Shown piece by piece: positions 1 to 5,026 of a DNA stretch of 5,026 bases (position 1 is its first letter; each line of letters starts with the position of its first letter). The stretch comes from Draconibacterium sp. GTDB lineage: Bacteria > Bacteroidota > Bacteroidia > Bacteroidales > Prolixibacteraceae. The DNA lies in the NCBI GenBank assembly GCA_015493625.1, contig WGCT01000465.1, forward strand, positions 1-5,026, in the 5' to 3' direction. The notes beneath the pieces are model-generated. The model made no database searches and was not told where the DNA came from. It was given only the letters and a program-made list of their open reading frames with translations. Both the position numbers and the translations under genes were made by a program.

Positions 1-1336
1 ATGTAGGCTTGTAAATAATTAAGTGCAAGGCTGTAGGAACCTTACCAATCATCTGAGTGCTCCTGTCAGGCTCCTTCACTTCTGCCTGTCCACAGAGATA
101 AACGGTTCCATCGGGAGCGACAGAGATTGCCTCACAACCAAAAATTTTGCGTCCATCGGCTGTTCGCATAACACCTAAATCTATCCGTTTATCAGTTTTT
201 ATATCATACATTATAAGATGATGAGCATTTATACTTCCATAAGTTTCTTCATATTTCTGAACAGAGAAATCTCGGGCAGAAGGGGCAAAATACACCTTTT
301 TATTTTTCGTATCAACGGCAAATGCAAGGGTGGAATAAGGTATATTCTTTCGGGTTCCATCTAAAAATTTCGTATCACACATTTTTACCAGACTGGTAAT
401 TTTTCCCTCAGTACCGTCATGAGGATTGAACCGGAATAAAATAGACCCACTTCCACAAGTTATTCCATAGGCCACCTTATCTACCGGATCCCATTGTACC
501 GCACGCCAGATATTGGTCCGGTCAACCATGGGGTTTTTCAATTGGGAAGGAAAAACAGAAGAATCATATGGAATATGTAGTGAGGTATCGAATACTTTTT
601 CTTTCTCAGCATCGTACTTCGCCACTCGTGCCGTCGGATAACTCATGTAAACATTCCCATTATCATCACAAAAAATATCACGGCAAATATCCCAGCTACT
701 AACTCGACCAAGATTCTTAGTAACATGATTTTTAAGATTAAAACGGTAAAAATATCCTGTGAAACCTATGCCGAAAAGATACCCTCTCTTTTTATCTATG
801 GTTAAAGGGTAGCAGCCTATACCCCTATCTACTAACCCCATATCTTCCAAGGTATTTATTTTAGGATTATATTTCATCCAATGTCCACCTTGCCAACTGG
901 TGTAATCGATGGTATTGGGGCCACTCCCGTTGTTCATTGTTACAAAATAGATGTTACCTTCATCATCTTCAACAGGTTTATTATGAATCTTTCCTGTAGA
1001 TCTGATTCCTTTCCCTCTTTCATTAAGGAACTCCGCCATATCGTAAAAAAGAATATTCTTATCGGTCTTGGGATCGTACACATAAAAATGAGCGCTTACT
1101 CCTTCATTGATTAATGCAGAATACACTTTCCCATCGCTGGCAGCATAAAGCCCGTCCCACATAAAGGGGTCTCTCCCCGGATATGTTCGGGTTTCAACAA
1201 TGCATATATTGTTATTTTGTGCTGAAAGATTCTTAGAGCCTGTATAAAACAATAGTATTATAAACACAGCCATCTGGATTATAAGAAAAATAATTTTCTT
1301 ACAACAAACTATTCCTACTTTTACAAATTGTACCAT
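1..1336 (-). CDS. Exported multi-bladed beta-propeller protein, C-terminus cut by window edge
   Basis: The frame reads without a stop from ATG at 1336-1334 to base 2, giving 445 codons; the C-terminus lies outside the window. The N-terminus has K13-K14, a hydrophobic stretch (about 15-31) and a likely signal peptidase I site at SA39|Q40, so the product is probably exported. M22 (1273) is a possible alternative start, but it would remove the positive n-region, so M1 is preferred. The mature part is a series of short beta-repeats of propeller type: YVYDPKTDK (85-93), DEGNIYFVT (125-133), HWMKYNPK (152-159), DDNGNVYMSY (224-233), ILFRFNPHDG (299-308), LIMYDIKTDKRIDLG (374-388) and APDGTVYLCG (407-416). 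This resembles NHL/SMP-30/quinoprotein-like propellers. I see no catalytic signature, so enzyme activity cannot be assigned; ligand binding or scaffolding is possible. The last visible residues, LHLIIYKPT, look like a propeller strand, so little may be missing. It follows the glycosidase-like gene on the same strand after 190 bp. Confidence 0.85.
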   Translation of the reverse strand, partial: MVQFVKVGIVCCKKIIFLIIQMAVFIILLFYTGSKNLSAQNNNICIVETRTYPGRDPFMWDGLYAASDGKVYSALINEGVSAHFYVYDPKTDKNILFYDMAEFLNERGKGIRSTGKIHNKPVEDDEGNIYFVTMNNGSGPNTIDYTSWQGGHWMKYNPKINTLEDMGLVDRGIGCYPLTIDKKRGYLFGIGFTGYFYRFNLKNHVTKNLGRVSSWDICRDIFCDDNGNVYMSYPTARVAKYDAEKEKVFDTSLHIPYDSSVFPSQLKNPMVDRTNIWRAVQWDPVDKVAYGITCGSGSILFRFNPHDGTEGKITSLVKMCDTKFLDGTRKNIPYSTLAFAVDTKNKKVYFAPSARDFSVQKYEETYGSINAHHLIMYDIKTDKRIDLGVMRTADGRKIFGCEAISVAPDGTVYLCGQAEVKEPDRSTQMIGKVPTALHLIIYKPT

Positions 1337-1526
1337 AAAAATATTTTATTATTTCAACATTATATTTCAGGATTTTATTTCTCCGACACCCATACTCTGC
1401 TTTATAAAAAACAAAATTCCCAATACGAAATCTTCTACTATTACTAATTCTTTACTTATCCTAATTATTCATAAATTTTCTCGAAAATGCGCTAAGTCAC
1501 AAAAGAGTGAATTAAGGGGCTATAAA
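1337..1526. other. 190-bp AT-rich intergenic gap with no gene
   Basis: This gap separates the glycosidase-like gene from the downstream propeller gene. I see no open frame of useful length, no RNA gene and no GC-rich hairpin followed by a T-run. On the minus strand a TTTG (1415-1412) lies 17 nt ahead of TATGGGTG (1394-1387), a partial match to the Bacteroidetes -33/-7 pair (TTTG, TAnnTTTG) with two of the six fixed bases of the -7 element wrong. The propeller gene could therefore have its own promoter or be transcribed by read-through; the sequence does not decide. The stretch just before its ATG is A/T-only with no Shine-Dalgarno match, as is common in Bacteroidota. Confidence 0.5.
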
Positions 1527-2996
1527 TTATTGCATTAACTTTTCAGGTATCGTATAAACTCTGGCTGTTTTACCTGCCACCGCAACTTTAACCGTTCCCT
1601 TAGTCACCTTAACAACCTGATTATTAAAAAGATTAACCAAATGTTTGGCACGGAATCTGGCAGGTAAAATCAACTCAATACTTTGCTCTTTGTCAGAATC
1701 ATTTAAAACAATTATTCCATTTTCAAATATTCTGTATGCAATTTTATGAGCTTCTGTCAATGGCTCCACGCCTTTTCCCATGTGTGCCCGATACAACACT
1801 TCGGCACCTGTTCCGTTTAATGTTGTCCACCAAACAAAATCGACTAGTCGGGCTGCCGAAAAAGCCCAGAAAGCATCTTCTTTAACCCCTTTGCGAGAAC
1901 GATCTAAATAAGACATTGCTGTAATTCTTCTTCCCGCATTTGTATACCAGGCATTATTTCGGGCTTTCTTTTTCACATCCTCCCAGGTGTGGTGTCTTCC
2001 CTCCCATGCCCAACTATAAATAAAAGATTCCCACATGCAGCAATCGCCATTTTTCTGCAAAGGAGTTCCTATGCCGGAATTAAGAACAATAATTTTCTCT
2101 TCGCCGTAACTTTTAACCAGTGCCCGGATAGTTTGAAGCATACGATCCCAGGCATAGTTTTCGGTAGTATCGGGGAAAAGGTGTTCGTGAACGTAGGGAG
2201 GGAATTCCGGGTTTCGGGTGCCGTTAAATTTTGGGCCATAACACGAAACTCTTTCGCCAACGTTATCAATAAAAATTCCATCGGCCCCCCACTCCATCAT
2301 TTTTTTTACATAAGCTAAAGAGAGTTTCCAATAACTTGGACTATTTGCACAGGTAAGAAAACGAAATAGTCTTTCGGTTCCGTCCATTGGAATATGCACC
2401 CATTTACCATTTTTATCTACCACCAGAATTTCAGGATGTTGAAATAGAAAAACATCCTGATCGGCATAATTAGTATGTATATCGGTAAAATGAAGATAGG
2501 GAATAACTTTAAAACCTTGTTTATGAGCCTCTTCAAAAACCTTTTTACTGTGTGGAACATGAGAAATTAATGCTACTCCTTTAACCAGTGAACCATCAAA
2601 GGAGTTTATCGTTTCAACCGGATACTGTTCTGTAACCTGTAACGATTTATATTGTTCCCTCCTTCTAACGATACGGGTTATTAACGTATCCTTTAAAATG
2701 AATTTATAATCCTTCCATATACCGTTACCCCGCGTAAACATATCGGCCTTTTGCAGCCATTTGGGAGCCGGGTCTAACTTTTCGCTTGGAGGAGGAATTG
2801 ACAAATCGTATTTATTTGCTAACTCCTTGTTGTACAGTTGTGCTTTTACAGCATGAGGGAAAATTAAAATGGAACTAAACAATAAAATCGCAAAATATAC
2901 ACTTATGGAATTACATATTCTTTTTTGTGTTTGAACAAACATAGTTAGATTTGTTTTTACAATTATTCGATATATCTTACTCACTTCCATATACAT
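1527..2996 (-). CDS. Secreted glycoside-hydrolase-like TIM-barrel protein, family unassigned
   Basis: Putative extracytoplasmic carbohydrate-active enzyme of 489 residues from the longest start. The signal peptide has a basic QKR (24-26), a hydrophobic core (about 31-47) and probable cleavage at VKA52|Q53. The body (about 95-405) reads as a glycosidase-type (beta/alpha)8 barrel: GFKVIPYLHF (161-170), a HPEILVVDKNGK motif (187-198) like the HPEW..D.nGk seen in several putative glycosidases, GADGIFIDN (237-245), IIVLNSG (302-308) and MWESF (321-325). D244, at the end of a probable strand 4, and E323 are candidate catalytic acids by analogy with retaining glycosidases; this is inference. Residues from about 415 to 485 (YRIFENGIIVLNDSD onward) look like the small beta-sandwich that ends GH13-like and related enzymes. 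There is no T9SS tail. Three in-frame starts are possible: 2996, 2990 (AAGG 7 nt upstream) and 2942 (M19, which gives a normal-length signal peptide). The first two overlap the upstream phosphoesterase gene, so co-transcription is likely. I cannot assign a GH family or substrate. Confidence 0.8.
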   Translation of the reverse strand: MYMEVSKIYRIIVKTNLTMFVQTQKRICNSISVYFAILLFSSILIFPHAVKAQLYNKELANKYDLSIPPPSEKLDPAPKWLQKADMFTRGNGIWKDYKFILKDTLITRIVRRREQYKSLQVTEQYPVETINSFDGSLVKGVALISHVPHSKKVFEEAHKQGFKVIPYLHFTDIHTNYADQDVFLFQHPEILVVDKNGKWVHIPMDGTERLFRFLTCANSPSYWKLSLAYVKKMMEWGADGIFIDNVGERVSCYGPKFNGTRNPEFPPYVHEHLFPDTTENYAWDRMLQTIRALVKSYGEEKIIVLNSGIGTPLQKNGDCCMWESFIYSWAWEGRHHTWEDVKKKARNNAWYTNAGRRITAMSYLDRSRKGVKEDAFWAFSAARLVDFVWWTTLNGTGAEVLYRAHMGKGVEPLTEAHKIAYRIFENGIIVLNDSDKEQSIELILPARFRAKHLVNLFNNQVVKVTKGTVKVAVAGKTARVYTIPEKLMQ

Positions 2997-4893
2997 GCCT
3001 TAAATTATATGTTATTTTACCCGTAAATTGATCACCTTGTCCGTTTTGAATTTTATAAAAATAAAGCCCTGGTACAACAAGCTTATTCTGATTATTTTTG
3101 CCCTGCCAGATAACAGAATGAGAACCGGCAGAATACATACCCTTTCCAAGAGTACAAACTCGTTTCCCCTCGACATCATATATAGAAACTTCAACCTGCT
3201 CTCTTAATTTTAAGACAAATTCTATGGTTGTACTGGTACTAAATGGATTTGGATAAATTCTTGAAGAAAAAGAAGAATTGGAGTACTTATCTTCAAGAGA
3301 TGTTGGACTTAACACTTTACTTGTGAGAATAATTTCATCATCATAAACTCTGCGCTCAAAATCTGTATAGGCAGATTTTTCTTCATTATATAATGGGAAT
3401 ACATAAGATGGAGTAAGAACCGCCTCCCATGTCTCCGAATCAACTGGACTGATATTTACCTCCAAATGCCCATAGTGTTTACCACCACTAACAAGTATAC
3501 CTCCATTCCATTTTTCTGGTGCATCAGTATGTGCCAGAAATTTTTGTTTACTGTTATTCGTTCCATCATAAAGACCCCTTAATCCATCTCCTCCTATTCC
3601 AACATCGTAAAACTGAATTGTATGATTCACCTCATTCCCATTTGGCAACAATTCATTTCCTGTTACTACTGAACGTTCCCACATTTCATCATGACCACAA
3701 AAAACTGCATCTACACCATATTTCATAAGCAGAGGAGTAAGAACTCGAGTTGGAGCTCCCGACTGATTATCGAACCCAGAACCAACCCCTGGCAGATACC
3801 CATGAGGTCCTGAAGAGTAAGGAATATGATGAAACATGACAAAGGTAAAAAGACTGTTTTTCTGTGCTTGCTTAAGCTTTTCTTCAAGCCAACTATATTG
3901 CCTCGATTCGGGGTCAAAGTCAGGGGCATTTCCCCCTCCTGAATCATTTTCACCCAGCAAGTAAAAATTTGTATCCTTATTAGTTCCATTTGGGCTATTG
4001 TTACAGGCATCCAATACAATAAAAGTTACAGGACCGTACCGATAACAATAGTATCTTCCCTCTTGTTTCTTGTTCGGAGAATTATTTATAGGATTTTCAA
4101 AATATGTCAGATATTTGCTTATGGCTCTTTCCGAACCTGGCTGGGTATATCTACCCATATTTGGGCCTTCATAATATTCATGATTTCCAAGAGCTGTTAA
4201 CAATGGAATGTGTCCAGCCAAGCTCTGATTAGCAACCGAATTTGTGTTATGTTTCCAAAACTCATCCCAGTCACGCTGCTCACCACCATGCTGGGTAATA
4301 TCTCCGGCAATAAGTACCAAATCAGGATGACGTGAACGTATAATTGTTAAATTATTACTATATCCGGTAGTTTGATCCACAAGATACTGACGCACCGAAC
4401 CATCTACGGGATTAGTCCATTTAGCAGGCTTACCGGTAGATTCTGGCTCCGTTTCGCAATCAGCATACACTATAAATCGAATAGAATCGTTACCTGCTGG
4501 TGCTGTTTGAAAAGTGGATTCAAAAGTATCAAGAGCCTGAATCACCTTATAATGATAAATAGTTCCCGATTTCAAAGACTCAAGTCTGATTCTGTGACTG
4601 TAAGGGATATTAGGGGCATTCCCATTAAAATAAGTAGAGCTTTCCCAACCTGGGTATTGCAGTGCATTTGCCGCAATTGGAACACTTGTTTGACTATTTT
4701 CTGAATTCATTCCCTCTTCATGCCAATACAATATACCAGGAACTTCGGTTTCCGAGATCCAATGAATACTCATTGCATCTGGAGCAGGATTCTGCAAATA
4801 AGGCCAAACCCGAAAACTTCCTTGTGCAGTAATTTTTAATGGAATAATGATTGTAAATACCATTACAATCACATAGATTTTTAAATCTTTCAT
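2977..4893 (-). CDS. Secreted purple-acid-phosphatase-like metallophosphoesterase with T9SS sorting domain
   Basis: Predicted to hydrolyse phosphoesters outside the cytoplasm using two metal ions; the substrate is unknown. Domains in order: signal peptide (1-23, cleavage ITA|Q24); an Fn3-like purple acid phosphatase N-terminal domain (about 26-130, starting RVWPYLQNPAPDAMSIHW); a calcineurin-like catalytic domain (about 138-480); a Ser-rich linker (about 530-545); and a type A T9SS C-terminal domain starting at RIYPNPF (545-551) with the typical VSIYDVEGKRV and GLYFYKI segments. Visible metal-site motifs are D145-C-E147, G197-D198, G236-N237-H238-E239, H355-H356 and G400-H401-D-E403 followed by WER. 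Motifs II to IV are canonical; motif I (usually DxH, or DxG in classical purple acid phosphatases) and the second His of GHxH are both Glu here. The tail continues past the expected domain end (GKITYN, 625-630) with LRHVYGSE. The start at 4893 gives a good signal peptide and sits 25 nt after a TATATTTG element. It is the first gene of a likely operon with the glycosidase-like gene. Confidence 0.9.
   Translation of the reverse strand: MKDLKIYVIVMVFTIIIPLKITAQGSFRVWPYLQNPAPDAMSIHWISETEVPGILYWHEEGMNSENSQTSVPIAANALQYPGWESSTYFNGNAPNIPYSHRIRLESLKSGTIYHYKVIQALDTFESTFQTAPAGNDSIRFIVYADCETEPESTGKPAKWTNPVDGSVRQYLVDQTTGYSNNLTIIRSRHPDLVLIAGDITQHGGEQRDWDEFWKHNTNSVANQSLAGHIPLLTALGNHEYYEGPNMGRYTQPGSERAISKYLTYFENPINNSPNKKQEGRYYCYRYGPVTFIVLDACNNSPNGTNKDTNFYLLGENDSGGGNAPDFDPESRQYSWLEEKLKQAQKNSLFTFVMFHHIPYSSGPHGYLPGVGSGFDNQSGAPTRVLTPLLMKYGVDAVFCGHDEMWERSVVTGNELLPNGNEVNHTIQFYDVGIGGDGLRGLYDGTNNSKQKFLAHTDAPEKWNGGILVSGGKHYGHLEVNISPVDSETWEAVLTPSYVFPLYNEEKSAYTDFERRVYDDEIILTSKVLSPTSLEDKYSNSSFSSRIYPNPFSTSTTIEFVLKLREQVEVSIYDVEGKRVCTLGKGMYSAGSHSVIWQGKNNQNKLVVPGLYFYKIQNGQGDQFTGKITYNLRHVYGSE
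2998..3001 (-). promoter_or_regulatory. Possible ribosome binding site (AAGG) for the glycosidase-like gene
   Basis: AAGG on the minus strand lies 7 nt before the ATG at 2990 and only 1 nt before the ATG at 2996. If used, it favours 2990 over 2996 and places initiation inside the last codons of the phosphoesterase gene, implying translational coupling. The ATG at 2942, favoured by the signal peptide, has only an A-rich leader, which can suffice in Bacteroidota. A four-base match in AT-rich DNA is weak evidence. Confidence 0.3.
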
Positions 4894-5026
4894 AGTTTAG
4901 TTAGTTTAAATAAGCGAGCAAATATAATAAAAACCTGAGTTCGATATAAGAAATAGGATAATATTTTTTGTAAAAAGGATTGTTTTGGTTATCTTAAAGC
5001 ATTGAAATACAAAACAATAACACAAA
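4894..5026. other. Upstream intergenic region of the phosphoesterase gene, cut by window end
   Basis: This AT-rich stretch has no open frame of note and no GC-rich hairpin. It contains the candidate -7 element described separately and an A/C/T-only leader (AAACTAACTAAACT) directly before the ATG with no Shine-Dalgarno sequence. Nothing resembling an operator palindrome or riboswitch was recognised. The gene beyond 5026 is not visible, so whether the operon begins here is unproven. Confidence 0.5.
4919..4926 (-). promoter_or_regulatory. Candidate Bacteroidetes -7 promoter element (TATATTTG)
   Basis: TATATTTG on the minus strand matches the TAnnTTTG consensus of the Bacteroidetes primary sigma factor at all six fixed positions. 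It lies 25 nt before the phosphoesterase ATG, which would leave a leader of roughly 20 nt. No clear -33 TTTG is present at the usual distance; the nearest is TTTC (4953-4950), 23 nt upstream, which is too far and one base off. The position, just ahead of the first gene of the set, supports it; the AT-rich background weakens it. Confidence 0.45.

Noticed and set aside
881..1114. Plus-strand open frame of 77 codons
   Set aside because: It lies antisense within the propeller gene in register with its codons, and its translation has no recognisable domain or signal.
1300..1306. Lipoprotein signal at C11-C12 of the propeller protein
   Set aside because: The two cysteines precede the hydrophobic core rather than follow it, so they do not form a lipobox.
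1475..1488. Inverted repeat ATTTTC-TC-GAAAAT as a terminator or operator
   Set aside because: The arms are AT-rich with only a 2-base centre and no following T-run on the minus strand; such palindromes are expected by chance in this background.
1989..2318. Plus-strand open frame of 109 codons, and a minus-strand frame of 70 codons at 2069-2281
   Set aside because: Both lie inside the glycosidase-like gene, over its barrel motifs; the real frame shows clear family-like segments and these do not.
3012..4704. Open frames at 3012-3194 (-), 3519-3728 (+), 3723-4019 (-) and 4372-4704 (+)
   Set aside because: All are contained in the phosphoesterase gene, whose own frame carries the catalytic motifs and the T9SS domain.
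2977..4893. PhoD-type or PhoX-type alkaline phosphatase
   Set aside because: The N-terminal Fn3-like domain and the GNHE and GHDEMWER arrangement fit the purple acid phosphatase-like group better.

Overview
The window looks like part of a Bacteroidota (Bacteroidetes) chromosome. The evidence is an AT-rich sequence, a C-terminal type IX secretion (T9SS) sorting domain on one protein, signal peptides ending in Ala-Gln (a common junction in this phylum), sparse Shine-Dalgarno signals, and a good match to the Bacteroidetes -7 promoter element (TAnnTTTG). Genus cannot be told from the sequence; a free-living or marine glycan degrader is a guess.

All three genes lie on the minus strand, so transcription runs from high to low coordinates. 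First is a 638-residue secreted purple-acid-phosphatase-like metallophosphoesterase with a T9SS tail (4893 to 2977), preceded by 133 bp with a candidate promoter. Its 3' end overlaps or nearly abuts a secreted, unclassified glycoside-hydrolase-like TIM-barrel protein (2996 or 2942 to 1527). After a 190-bp gap comes a third exported protein, a multi-bladed beta-propeller, starting at 1336 and still open at base 1. At least 445 codons of it are present and its C-terminus lies outside the window.

All three products carry export signals, so the locus encodes an extracytoplasmic set: a phosphoesterase probably anchored or released through T9SS, a putative carbohydrate-active enzyme, and a propeller protein that may bind or scaffold. 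A role in attacking a phosphorylated or otherwise decorated extracellular glycan is a reasonable inference, but no substrate can be read from the sequence. No transporter (SusC/SusD), regulator, RNA gene, mobile element or CRISPR array was seen. The most notable points are the paired His-to-Glu changes at one metal site of the phosphoesterase, the unassigned glycosidase-like protein, and the phosphoesterase tail that runs past the usual T9SS domain end into the next gene's start region.
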